64,000 nucleotides of DNA from Guptibacillus hwajinpoensis (GTDB lineage Bacteria > Bacillota > Bacilli > Bacillales > Guptibacillaceae). The DNA lies in NCBI RefSeq assembly GCF_020171785.1, contig NZ_JAIVAE010000006.1:287204-351203 (forward strand), in the 5' to 3' direction. Position numbers and translations under genes: made by a program. Of the stretch, positions 8,206-16,571 are shown piece after piece. Every line of letters starts with the position of its first letter. Position 1 is the stretch's first letter. The notes below the pieces were generated by a model. That model had not been told where the DNA came from. It did no database searches and saw only the letters and a program-made list of their open reading frames with translations.

Positions 8206-9270
8206 ATGGAAGTGACAAGGCCTATGGAATCATTATTAGCTAACTTCTCAATCTTACTATTTATGCACCTTTGCATTCAAAGTGTATACTACATCGCTTT
8301 TCAGAAGCGATGGCCAGATCAAGTTGTCGAAGTTGCACATGTGCTGATTGTAGTAATTGGTATTTTTTTCCTTTATCAATTACCAGTCGTTCTTAATAAC
8401 TATTGGTTTGATTTACGTACGATTCCAATGGTCATTCTTATTCTATACCACGGGTCCCGATTGGGGGTTCCGGTTTTAATAATTGTTACACTTGCTCGCT
8501 TCGCTTTTCCAGGTGAATTTATTATGTTGGAGCTTCTTTTTACCTTGTTCATTCCGACGGTTGTGACTCTCCTTATTCGTGAGAGGCTTTTTCGAAATCT
8601 GACTTATCTAAACCTCTTTCTCTATTTTATTGGGATTTGGTTGATTTCCGATGCCATTATCGGTTACATCATTTCAGACAGCGTTACAATCTATTCGTAC
8701 TTCATTCGTTTCTTGTCTTTTCAGCTGTCTGCTTTAATCATGTATTTTTTTATACAAACGAGTACAAGAAACCTTGAGATGAGTGAGCAGCTTCGTTTTT
8801 ATGCTGAACACGACTCTTTGACAGGTCTTTTAAACCTTAGAAGTTTTCTTAGAAAAGCGAGAGAGCATGAAAGTCATGTATTGAAAGTGGTGGCCATGCT
8901 TGACCTTGATTTTTTCAAACAAATTAATGACACTTACGGTCATTTGAATGGGGATCGTGTTCTTGCTGACTTTGCGGCTTTTCTTTCAGAACAGGATGAT
9001 TGGCTTGTTGGACGATACGGAGGAGAAGAATTTATTGTTATACTCGAAGCGGCTACGAAGGAAGAGGCTTACGATCGTATGAAAACCTTGCAGCGAAGTT
9101 TGAGTAAACAACAATTCATTACTGAAATGGGAGAAGAAATACAAAATGTTTCGGTTTCCATTGGACTAGCTGAGCTCGACCAACAAAATCCTCTCATGAC
9201 TTCAGTGGAGCGAGCAGACAAGTGTCTTTATAAAGCGAAGAAAAATGGGCGAAACCAGGTCTGCTTTTAG
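8206..9270 (+). CDS. Membrane diguanylate cyclase (GGDEF) with 5TM-type sensor domain
   Basis: Residues 1-185 are almost all hydrophobic helices with YHGSRLGVPVLII, which resembles the 5TMR (LytS/YhcK-type) sensor domain. The C-terminal part from about 195 is a GGDEF domain: HDSLTGLLNLRSF, LDLDFFKQINDTYGHLNGD and GRYGGEEF near 270-276, so the catalytic motif is intact. No RxxD inhibitory site is seen just before it, so classic product inhibition may be absent. It should make c-di-GMP in response to a membrane signal. ATG 8206 has a weak RBS; ATG 8224 is an alternative start. A sigma-A-like promoter TTACCA-17-TAGAAT ends about 30 bases upstream. Confidence 0.88.
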   Translation: MEVTRPMESLLANFSILLFMHLCIQSVYYIAFQKRWPDQVVEVAHVLIVVIGIFFLYQLPVVLNNYWFDLRTIPMVILILYHGSRLGVPVLIIVTLARFAFPGEFIMLELLFTLFIPTVVTLLIRERLFRNLTYLNLFLYFIGIWLISDAIIGYIISDSVTIYSYFIRFLSFQLSALIMYFFIQTSTRNLEMSEQLRFYAEHDSLTGLLNLRSFLRKAREHESHVLKVVAMLDLDFFKQINDTYGHLNGDRVLADFAAFLSEQDDWLVGRYGGEEFIVILEAATKEEAYDRMKTLQRSLSKQQFITEMGEEIQNVSVSIGLAELDQQNPLMTSVERADKCLYKAKKNGRNQVCF

Positions 9271-9352
9271 CACTTTGCACATTCGTCGGTTTAAAAAGAT
9301 GAATTTGCGGAATATAACAAGTGTTAAGGTTTTTAAAGGAGGACGAATTGTC

Positions 9353-9991
9353 ATGAAAGTACTCGTTATTGGAGCAAATGGACAAGTAGGAACACATTTA
9401 ATTTCGAAATTAGCTGAACGCGGTCACGAACCAGTCGGTATGATTCGCGATACAGATCAAGTCAAGGCGATTGAAGATGCTGGCGGCAAAACCGTACTAG
9501 GTGATCTTGAGAAAGATTTCTCACAAGCGTTGTATGGCTGTGAAGCGGTGATCTTCGCTGCAGGTTCTGGCCCACACACTGGTGCGGATAAAACGATCAT
9601 GATTGACCAAGAAGGTGCAATTAAAGCCGTTGATGAAGCGAAGCAACAGGGCATTAAGCGCTTTGTAATGCTAAGCACGGTTGGGTCCGATTACCCAGAA
9701 AAAGGACCAGATGAAATGAAGCCATACTTATATGCGAAAAAACGTGCTGATGAGCACTTAAAAGCTACAAACTTAACGTACACGATCCTTCGCCCGGGCC
9801 GTCTTTCAAATGACCCTGGTACAGGAAAGATTAGAGCTTCTGAAACATTAGAAGATAAATCTGGTCAAATTCCACGCGAAGATGTAGCGGCTGTTCTAGC
9901 TGAAGTTCTAGAGAATGAGCATACGTTTAATCGTTCATTTGAGGTTCTAGACGGTGACCACAGCATCAGTGATGCGATTGGTCAGCTATAG
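9353..9991 (+). CDS. Atypical SDR / NAD(P)-binding epimerase-like protein (YhfK-like)
   Basis: A protein of 212 residues beginning MKVLVIGANGQVGTHLISKL, a GxxGxxG dinucleotide fold of the atypical SDR (NmrA/HSCARG-like) group. Internal RFVMLSTVGS and YAKKRADEHL supply the Tyr/Lys pair, and TILRPGRLSNDPGTG is typical of the family. The start ATG 9353 has AAGGAGG 10 bases upstream; the open frame running back to 9245 overlaps the cyclase gene and is not family-like. Such proteins bind NADPH and often act as redox sensors or flavin/quinone reductases; the exact role is unknown. A terminator follows. Confidence 0.87.
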   Translation: MKVLVIGANGQVGTHLISKLAERGHEPVGMIRDTDQVKAIEDAGGKTVLGDLEKDFSQALYGCEAVIFAAGSGPHTGADKTIMIDQEGAIKAVDEAKQQGIKRFVMLSTVGSDYPEKGPDEMKPYLYAKKRADEHLKATNLTYTILRPGRLSNDPGTGKIRASETLEDKSGQIPREDVAAVLAEVLENEHTFNRSFEVLDGDHSISDAIGQL

Positions 9992-10005
9992 AGTTTATTT
10001 TGTGG

Positions 10006-10036
10006 GAGACTTAACGTCCGTTAAGTCTCTTTTTTT
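10006..10036 (+). terminator. Intrinsic terminator
   Basis: GAGACTTAAC pairs with GTTAAGTCTC, followed by seven T. Confidence 0.92.
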
Positions 10037-10196
10037 CTGTTGGATAAAGTTACTCCTTGTATTTAATACATAGTTATAGAAAAATAATTAGTGACTTTTT
10101 CATCATTTTTCGACGAAAAAATTGCGATGAAGGCGAACTAATGATAATGTGGTATAGGTCAGTGCATGAAAGCGTTAACATAAAGGAGTAGAGAGA

Positions 10197-11606
10197 ATGA
10201 ACATCTTAGAATGGCTACAGAAAATTAACGGCGTTCTTTGGGGAGCACCAAGTCTAATTTTGTTATTTGGAACAGGTGTCTTTCTCACGTTAATTTTAAA
10301 AGGACTTCAGTTTCGGAAACTTGGGTATGCATTTAAATTGGCATTTTCAAAAGAAAAAGAAGAGGACAGCAGTGCTGAAGGTGATGTTAGTAACTATAAA
10401 GCTTTGATGACAGCCCTTGCGGCAACGATCGGAAATGGAAACATTGCGGGGGTTGCGACGGCCATTACGATCGGTGGACCTGGCGCTATTTTCTGGATGT
10501 GGGTCGTTGGTCTCGTCGGTATGGCAACCAAATATGGTGAAGCCCTCCTTGCTATGAAATACCGAGTGAAAAATGATAATGGTGAGTATGCAGGTGGACC
10601 AATGTATTATGTTGAAAAGGGACTCGGTCCAAAATGGAAGTGGCTCGCGATCTCGTTTGCGTTATTTGGTGCTATCGCTTCACTTGGCATTGGGAATAGC
10701 GTTCAATCGAATACGATCGCAAGTGTTGTTGATGAAAGTTTTCACATTGATGGATGGGTAACGGGGGTTATCCTTGCTGCGCTTACAGCACTTATTATTT
10801 TTGGTGGCGTGAAACGGATTAGTTCTGTCGCAGGTTTCTTTGTTCCAATTATGGCAGTACTTTACATTGTAGGAGCTGTCATCATCATCATCCTAAACTT
10901 CGACGCGGTTATTCCAGCAATGAAGTTAATCTTTACGTATGCTTTCTCTCCTCTATCGGCTGTGGGAGGATTTTCTGGTGTAATTGTAATGGAAGCAGTG
11001 AAATCCGGCGTTTCCAAAGGGATTTTTTCTAATGAAGCAGGCCTTGGTACAGCAGCGCTAATTGCAGGAAATGCAAAAGCGGATCACCCTGTAAAACAAG
11101 CGCTCGTTGCGATGACGGGTACGTTTATTGTAACGATTATTGTTTGTACAATGACGGCGCTCGTGCTCCTCATTACAGGATTTTGGGATCCAACAGGAGG
11201 AGAGCTTTCAGGAGTTGTGCATGATCCAAACCTGGAAGCGGGTGCTTTAACGACTGCTGCCTTTGGGTCAAGTCTCGGTATAGTTGGTGAATATATCGTC
11301 ACATTCTCTGTTATTTTCTTTGGTTTCTCGACCATTATCGGCTGGTACGTGTATGGGTATAAATGTTTTGAATACCTTGTTGGTACAAAAATAACAATTT
11401 ATTATGGTGCCGTATATATACTAGCGTGCTTTGTTGGAACAGTTGCGAACTTAACAACCGTGTGGGCCTTTGCAGATATGGCGAATGCCTTAATGATGAT
11501 ACCAAACTTAATAGCGCTATTGTTGCTTTATAAAGTGATTAAGAGTGAAACAGACGACTACTTTAACCGTTATCTTGTTGAATTTGAAATGAAGAAAGCG
11601 AGTTAG
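10197..11606 (+). CDS. Sodium:alanine/glycine symporter (AGCS family), second copy
   Basis: A carrier of 469 residues with the AGCS signatures ALAATIGNGNIAGVATA, GGPGAIFWMW and GVSKGIFSNEAGLGTAAL. About ten or eleven hydrophobic helices can be counted. It differs from the gene at 974-2326 in having longer loops (LSGVVHDPNLEAGALTT) and a charged tail ending in EFEMKKAS. ATG 10197 has AAAGGAGTAGAG upstream. It should import alanine or glycine with Na+. It is monocistronic between two terminators, and no regulator lies beside it. Confidence 0.9.
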   Translation: MNILEWLQKINGVLWGAPSLILLFGTGVFLTLILKGLQFRKLGYAFKLAFSKEKEEDSSAEGDVSNYKALMTALAATIGNGNIAGVATAITIGGPGAIFWMWVVGLVGMATKYGEALLAMKYRVKNDNGEYAGGPMYYVEKGLGPKWKWLAISFALFGAIASLGIGNSVQSNTIASVVDESFHIDGWVTGVILAALTALIIFGGVKRISSVAGFFVPIMAVLYIVGAVIIIILNFDAVIPAMKLIFTYAFSPLSAVGGFSGVIVMEAVKSGVSKGIFSNEAGLGTAALIAGNAKADHPVKQALVAMTGTFIVTIIVCTMTALVLLITGFWDPTGGELSGVVHDPNLEAGALTTAAFGSSLGIVGEYIVTFSVIFFGFSTIIGWYVYGYKCFEYLVGTKITIYYGAVYILACFVGTVANLTTVWAFADMANALMMIPNLIALLLLYKVIKSETDDYFNRYLVEFEMKKAS

Positions 11607-11619
11607 TTCTAGATAGCCA

Positions 11620-11657
11620 AAAAAGAGCCCTGCTGAAAATTTCAGCTGGGCTCTTTC
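11620..11657. terminator. Bidirectional terminator
   Basis: AAAGAGCCC and GCTGAAA pair with TTTCAGC and GGGCTCTTT. A- and T-runs flank it, and it serves the convergent symporter and sortase genes. Confidence 0.9.
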
Positions 11658-12632
11658 TTATTCGTCTGAAGTGATTTTTTTAGAAGGCGCCGATTCATTT
11701 CCAAAGATATTAACTGCCGTAACATAGTAGGAAGAGCTTGAGGCATCTGGATCTGTAAAGCTCTTTCGTTCAAGATTTGATACACTCTCAATTTGTTTGT
11801 ATACTCCGTACGCATCGGCTTTATAAATCCGATAACCGACCACATTTTCATCACGAACAGCGTGCCACGAAAGAAAGTTGCCGCTAACACTAAGGTTTGT
11901 TGGTGCATCAGGTACTTCGTCAGGATTTACTTGTTCCTTTTTATCAGAATCGTCTTCTTTTAATTCGGTAGACACAACAAGTCTTTCTTCATGTGTCCCT
12001 TTCGACCGATTAAATGTGCCAACACATGTAATGAGATTCAATGTACGTGAATCAGTTGGTCCAAAAATCTTCTCAATTGGAGAATCATCATACGGGTATC
12101 TTTCTTTACCGGTTACAACGAAGGTCATTGTTGCACCATCTTGACCAGTTAAAATAATTTCGTCTCCTTTTGAAAGTTTTTCGAGATAAAAAAAGATCGC
12201 TGGTCCCGTTTTACTATCGACGTGCCCAGCAAGGACAGCATTTCCTTTTGTACCTGGCTTAAAGCCGGGCTCAAACCAGCCAACTTTGTTAATATCCTCT
12301 GGTACACCCATTTGTCCATTATCTAGAACGCCTACATTCTCGATAGCGGCTTTCACATCAATGGCGGGTATTGCAAGTTGCACTGGTTCAATTCCTTCTT
12401 GAACGTCCTGAGATTCTTTTGCTTTCTCAATTTTTTTCTTCTGATTATCTAGAAGTAAAAATTCATCCGATAAGACATCCGGTTTTTCAATTTCTTCTAC
12501 TTCTAACTCAGATTGGTTTTCTTCGGTTATGTTTGTTACGGCTTCTTGCGCCGGCTCAGTATAATTATTGTTATAACCAGCAAGAACGAGCCAGATAATT
12601 GCGCCAACGACAAGCAACAAGATCTTCCTCAC
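11658..12632 (-). CDS. Class F-like sortase with C-terminal fibronectin type III domain
   Basis: About 324 residues: an N-terminal membrane anchor (LLLVVGAIIWLVLAG), an acidic linker, a sortase domain and an FN3-like domain (about 240-323, APTNLSVSGNFLSW..VVGYRIYKA). Catalytic residues are visible: His137 in LAGHVDS, Cys203 in LITCVGTF and Arg217 in THEERLVV, matching class E/F sortases. By family it would act outside the membrane as a transpeptidase on LPxTG-like proteins. GTG 12632 is chosen because GAGGTG ends 6 bases before it; the earlier in-frame GTG overlaps that RBS. No LPxTG substrate gene is next to it. An FN3 fused to a sortase is unusual. Confidence 0.85.
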   Translation of the reverse strand: MRKILLLVVGAIIWLVLAGYNNNYTEPAQEAVTNITEENQSELEVEEIEKPDVLSDEFLLLDNQKKKIEKAKESQDVQEGIEPVQLAIPAIDVKAAIENVGVLDNGQMGVPEDINKVGWFEPGFKPGTKGNAVLAGHVDSKTGPAIFFYLEKLSKGDEIILTGQDGATMTFVVTGKERYPYDDSPIEKIFGPTDSRTLNLITCVGTFNRSKGTHEERLVVSTELKEDDSDKKEQVNPDEVPDAPTNLSVSGNFLSWHAVRDENVVGYRIYKADAYGVYKQIESVSNLERKSFTDPDASSSSYYVTAVNIFGNESAPSKKITSDE

Positions 12633-12754
12633 ATTCTTCACCTCTTTTAGTTAATTTCTATCATATAAACATTTACTGACAATAGTCTTACAAAGCTAAC
12701 GAAAAAAACGTCACTTTAGATCATTTTTTAAGAAAAAAATTAATCTGAAAAAGA

Positions 12755-12800
12755 TTGACCTTCCCAAAGTATCGGTGTACTATGTAACTAATACACCAAT
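12755..12800 (+). promoter_or_regulatory. Sigma-A promoter and YtrA-type operator of the ABC operon
   Basis: TTGACC (12755-12760) and TACTAT (12778-12783) are spaced 17 bp. An inverted repeat, ATCGGTGTA (12771-12779) and TACACCAAT (12792-12800), overlaps the -10 box. GTGTA-n12-TACAC fits sites of YtrA-subfamily GntR repressors, and such a regulator is the second gene of this operon, so autorepression is likely. Confidence 0.75.
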
Positions 12801-12820
12801 ACAATATGAGGAGTGATGAA

Positions 12821-13591
12821 ATGATGAATTGGAGCGGGCTGTTACGAAAAGAATTTCGTGTAACAAGAACCCTTCTTTTAGGCGTCCTAACATTTGATTT
12901 ACTGGTAATGATCGGTTTCTTCTTAGCATCAGAAAGGTGGGAATTCCCTTATTTAACTGCCATTATTGGTGGTGTCTTAACGGCGATACATGTTTTCTTT
13001 CTGCCCCTGTATTTATTGATTAGTCTTAACACAGAAGGAAGAAACCTACATCTCTGGCTCCACAATCCTCAATCTGGAGCTCGCTTACTTGGGGCTAAAT
13101 TCCTGAATGGTTTATTAGCGATATTAATTTCAATTGGTCTTGTAAGTAGCTTATCACTTCTAGCTTACAACATAGAGACAAGTGCTTTGGAGCTTCCAAT
13201 TGACAACGTATGGTTGTTCGGGTTTTACTTTTTAGCCGTCATTGTGACAGGGTCTATCTACATGGGGATTTGGCTTATCTTCTATTGGACGTTTTATCAA
13301 GTGTTGAAAACCTATATTGGCAAATGGGCGCTTCTCCTTGTCCTCGTACTTGTTGCTTTCATTAGTTGGTTAGGTTCGTGGTTTAGTGGAACCCGTCTTT
13401 CAGAAGTGCTTGTGGAGTGGGGGTATGTGCAACTACCTTCACCGTTAAATATGGAAGTTAGTCAGCAAGAGTTTGGTTTAACCGTTTCAACCTTTCCATT
13501 TCCGGTTGGTAACGTGGTTTTCGATATCATCACATTAGTCGTTATATTCTTGATTGCTTGTTGGTTACTTGATCGAAAAGTGGAGGTGTAA
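12821..13591 (+). CDS. ABC-2-like membrane protein of the YtrA operon
   Basis: A protein of 257 residues with about six hydrophobic segments and no ATPase motifs. It begins MMNWSGLLRKEF, like ABC-2 permease subunits whose short cytoplasmic start precedes the first helix. The RBS GAGGAG lies 7 bases before ATG 12821; an upstream in-frame ATG at 12806 overlaps that RBS. The stop is 3 bases before the GntR gene. It is probably the membrane partner of the ATPase at 13972. The ligand is unknown; related B. subtilis operons respond to cell-wall antibiotics. Confidence 0.75.
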   Translation: MMNWSGLLRKEFRVTRTLLLGVLTFDLLVMIGFFLASERWEFPYLTAIIGGVLTAIHVFFLPLYLLISLNTEGRNLHLWLHNPQSGARLLGAKFLNGLLAILISIGLVSSLSLLAYNIETSALELPIDNVWLFGFYFLAVIVTGSIYMGIWLIFYWTFYQVLKTYIGKWALLLVLVLVAFISWLGSWFSGTRLSEVLVEWGYVQLPSPLNMEVSQQEFGLTVSTFPFPVGNVVFDIITLVVIFLIACWLLDRKVEV

Positions 13592-13594
13592 CGG

Positions 13595-13975
13595 ATGGGA
13601 GAAGAATTTAATCCCTCAAAGCCGATTTACCTTCAGCTAGTGGATCGCATTAGCTGGGAAATTATTAAAGGTGAACGTAAAACTGGTGAGAAGCTTCCTT
13701 CAGTGAGGGAAATGGCCATTCAATCAGGAGTAAATCCTAATACAGTATCGAGAACTTACAATGAACTGGAGAGGATGGAAATCGTGGAGACGAAGCGCGG
13801 ACAAGGAACGTTTGTAACAGAGCAAAAAGAAAAACTAGTCGAACTTCGAGAACAGCTTAAGATTAACCACATCCAGAATTTTATTGAAGAAATGAAGCAG
13901 ATGGGCTTTTCATCAGAAGATATGATTGAAGGTATTCGAACTTACGTTACGAACGAAAAGGAGAATCAATCATGA
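13595..13975 (+). CDS. GntR-family regulator, YtrA subfamily
   Basis: A 126-residue repressor. Residues 1-75 are a winged helix-turn-helix: PIYLQLVDRISWEIIKGE, GEKLPSVREMAIQSGVNPNTVSRTYNEL and KRGQGTFV. The C-terminal part is a short helical dimerisation segment, the pattern of YtrA-type regulators that lack a ligand-binding domain and sit in ABC operons. It should bind the GTGTA/TACAC inverted repeat at 12771-12800. Its stop overlaps the next start by 4 bases (ATGA). Confidence 0.9.
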   Translation: MGEEFNPSKPIYLQLVDRISWEIIKGERKTGEKLPSVREMAIQSGVNPNTVSRTYNELERMEIVETKRGQGTFVTEQKEKLVELREQLKINHIQNFIEEMKQMGFSSEDMIEGIRTYVTNEKENQS

Positions 13976-14670
13976 TTACATTTGAGAATGTATCAAAGCG
14001 ATATTTGACAAAACATGCCCTTTCAGATGTGAATGTTACGATTCCAGAGGGGAAAATCATTGGTCTTGTAGGGTCAAACGGTAGCGGGAAATCGACGTTC
14101 ATGAAAATGATCGCAGGTCTTGTAGGACCTTCTGAAGGGAAAGTAATGATTGACCAAGAACCGGTTTCTAGGCGAACAGCCAATAAAGTGGCTTATCTTT
14201 CTGAATTAGATGCGTATTATTCATTCTTTTCAGTGAAAGAGACAATCGATTTCTTTGCTTCACAATTTCAGGACTTTGATGTAGAAAAAGCGAACGATAT
14301 TGTTGACTTTATGGAGGTAGATTCGAGTCAAAAGGTAAAGCATTTATCGAAAGGAAATCGGGGGAGGTTAAAGATTGCGCTCACCCTGGCAAGAGAAGTG
14401 CCGGTTATTTTGATGGATGAGCCATTATCAGGACTTGATCCGATGGTGCGAGATTCAATTGTGAAAGGTTTACTTTCATTTATTGATTTAGAAAAACAAA
14501 CGGTGATCATTACGACACATGAAGTAACAGAAATCGAACCTTTGCTTGAAACGGTTATTGCGATTCGAAATGGTAAGGTACTGGCTCTCGAAGATGTTGA
14601 AACCATTCGCGAGCGAGATCGCATGAGAATAGTGGATTGGTTGAAGAAGATGTACCAAGAGGAGGCGTAA
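13972..14670 (+). CDS. ABC transporter ATP-binding protein (YtrB-like)
   Basis: A 232-residue ATPase. Walker A GSNGSGKST is at 34-42 and Walker B ILMDEPLSGLDP is intact. The signature is LSKGN rather than LSGGQ, as often seen in YtrB-type ATPases of this group. It overlaps the GntR gene by 4 bases, so the two are translationally coupled. It likely pairs with the membrane protein at 12821. It is a different module from the BcrA-like pair that follows, although the same operon carries both. Confidence 0.88.
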   Translation: MITFENVSKRYLTKHALSDVNVTIPEGKIIGLVGSNGSGKSTFMKMIAGLVGPSEGKVMIDQEPVSRRTANKVAYLSELDAYYSFFSVKETIDFFASQFQDFDVEKANDIVDFMEVDSSQKVKHLSKGNRGRLKIALTLAREVPVILMDEPLSGLDPMVRDSIVKGLLSFIDLEKQTVIITTHEVTEIEPLLETVIAIRNGKVLALEDVETIRERDRMRIVDWLKKMYQEEA

Positions 14671-14671
14671 C

Positions 14672-15598
14672 ATGGCTGTCAAACCAGTTGTTCAGATTCG
14701 AAACTTAACAAAAGTAATTGGTAAGAAAACAATTATTGATCAGCTTTCATTTGATGTCTATCCAGGGGAAGTGTTTGGTTTTCTAGGACCGAATGGAGCA
14801 GGAAAAACAACAACGATTCGGATGATGGTTGGGTTAATGAGAATGACGGAAGGCGAAGTTCTCATTGATGGAAACAGTATTAAAACAGATTACGAAAATG
14901 CGATTGTAAAAGTAGGGGCGATTGTTGAAAATCCTGAAATGTACAAATTTCTAACTGGCTATCAAAACCTTGTCCATTATGCTCGAATGGTCAAAGGGGT
15001 TTCAAAAGAACGGATTCAAGAAGTGGTTCAATTGGTTGGATTGCAAGGTCGTATTAATGAAAAAGTGAAGGGGTATTCTCTTGGAATGAGACAGCGTCTT
15101 GGACTTGCGCAGGCCCTGCTCCATCGACCTAAGCTACTTATTCTAGACGAGCCAACAAACGGGCTTGATCCCGCTGGTATTCGAGAAATTAGACAATATT
15201 TACGAACCCTTGCCAGAGAAGAAAACGTCGCCGTTGTTGTTTCAAGTCATTTGTTATCCGAAATTGAGCTCATGTGTGATCGGATTGGCATTATTCAGGC
15301 CGGTAAAATGATCGATGTCCAGCGGGTAAACGACTTTGTTCAAAATGAACAAGCGGTAATGGTTTCATTTGAAGTTGATCCAGTGGAACACGCCGTTCAT
15401 GCTGTTAAAGCGAATTTCCCTGAATGTGATATTGAACAGGCGGATCGTAAGTTGACGATTAAAATCGAACATGAGCTTATTCCAGAGGTAACAGCCATAC
15501 TGGTGGAAAAGGGTGTACGCGTTTATGGTATTCAATCCTCAGTGAAAACGTTAGAAGATGTGTTCCTTGAAGTAACGGGAGGTGAGCAGGTTGTCTAG
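14672..15598 (+). CDS. ABC transporter ATP-binding protein (BcrA-like)
   Basis: A 308-residue ATPase with GPNGAGKTT (Walker A), YSLGMRQRLGLAQ (signature), LLILDEPTNGLDPAG (Walker B) and VSSHLLSEIE (H-loop), plus a C-terminal extension typical of bacitracin-type BcrA ATPases. It starts one base after the previous stop. It forms an exporter with the permease at 15591. By family such pairs give resistance to bacitracin or lantibiotic-like peptides or move other amphiphiles; the substrate is unproven. Confidence 0.9.
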   Translation: MAVKPVVQIRNLTKVIGKKTIIDQLSFDVYPGEVFGFLGPNGAGKTTTIRMMVGLMRMTEGEVLIDGNSIKTDYENAIVKVGAIVENPEMYKFLTGYQNLVHYARMVKGVSKERIQEVVQLVGLQGRINEKVKGYSLGMRQRLGLAQALLHRPKLLILDEPTNGLDPAGIREIRQYLRTLAREENVAVVVSSHLLSEIELMCDRIGIIQAGKMIDVQRVNDFVQNEQAVMVSFEVDPVEHAVHAVKANFPECDIEQADRKLTIKIEHELIPEVTAILVEKGVRVYGIQSSVKTLEDVFLEVTGGEQVV

Positions 15599-16541
15599 TA
15601 TGCTACATTTAATTCAAAATGAAAACATGAAGATTTATAGAAGAGTTGGAACGTGGGTGATGGTTGGGCTTGTCGTGGCCGCTGTTCTTGTAGCTGCCAT
15701 TTTCACAAATATGAATGCAAGTGATGAGACCACGAACTGGCGCACTGATTCTGAAAATGCGATCCAGCAAGCGGAAGAAACGTTAAATAATTCAGAAGGA
15801 ATGCCGAAAGCCTTTAAAGACAGTCAGGAACGTTCGATTGCGATCAATGAATATCGTCTTGAGAATGACATTCCGCCTTTAGAAAGTGATTCCATTTGGA
15901 GTTTTATGGATAGTTCAACTGGCGTAGTGAGTTTAATCTCCATCTTCACAATCATTATCGGAGCGGGCGTGATTGCGAGTGAATATTCGTGGGGAACGAT
16001 TAAGCTCTTGTTAATTCGTCCAGCTTCACGAACGAAAATTCTAGCTTCCAAATTCATAGCAACGCTATTGTTTGCCCTTTTTTCTCTCGTTATCTTATAC
16101 ATTTCTTCTTTTATAATAGGTGGGTTATTCCTTGGTTTTAATGCCGTCGATCAACCATACCTGACTTATTCAGGTGGTGATGTGGCCGAAACGAGTATGG
16201 CAATTCATTATATTGTTGAATACGCGCTTGCAAGTGTGAACTTGCTTATGATGGTAACGTTTGCTTTCATGCTATCAAGTGTTTTTAGAAGTTCATCCCT
16301 TGCGATAGGGCTAGCGATTTTCTTAATGTTTACAGGAAGTCAGCTTACGTATATTTTAAGTCAGTACGATTGGGTGAAATATATCCTATTTGCAAATACG
16401 GATTTAAGTGTTTATTTCGATGGATCTCCTATTATTGAAAGCATGACGCTTGGTTTTTCCTTAATGACTTTGCTTGTCTATTTTATTGTTTTCTTATTAT
16501 TGTCATGGCTACTGTTCACAAAGCGAGACGTAGCTGCATAG
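15591..16541 (+). CDS. ABC-2 permease subunit (BcrB-like)
   Basis: A membrane protein of about 316 residues. One N-terminal helix is followed by a soluble loop of about 80 residues, then five helices, the topology of the ABC-2 family 2 (NatB/BcrB) permeases. TTG 15591 is preferred because GGAGGTGA ends 5 bases before it. It overlaps the upstream ATPase by 8 bases, so they are coupled. It is the last gene of the operon and is followed by a terminator. Transport direction is probably export. Confidence 0.85.
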   Translation: MSSMLHLIQNENMKIYRRVGTWVMVGLVVAAVLVAAIFTNMNASDETTNWRTDSENAIQQAEETLNNSEGMPKAFKDSQERSIAINEYRLENDIPPLESDSIWSFMDSSTGVVSLISIFTIIIGAGVIASEYSWGTIKLLLIRPASRTKILASKFIATLLFALFSLVILYISSFIIGGLFLGFNAVDQPYLTYSGGDVAETSMAIHYIVEYALASVNLLMMVTFAFMLSSVFRSSSLAIGLAIFLMFTGSQLTYILSQYDWVKYILFANTDLSVYFDGSPIIESMTLGFSLMTLLVYFIVFLLLSWLLFTKRDVAA

Positions 16542-16543
16542 AA

Positions 16544-16571
16544 AAAAGCCGGTCATTGGGCCGGCTTTTTC
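16544..16571. terminator. Bidirectional terminator
   Basis: AAAAAGCCGG pairs with CCGGCTTTTT. It ends the ABC operon and overlaps the stop of the convergent lipoprotein gene. Confidence 0.88.
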
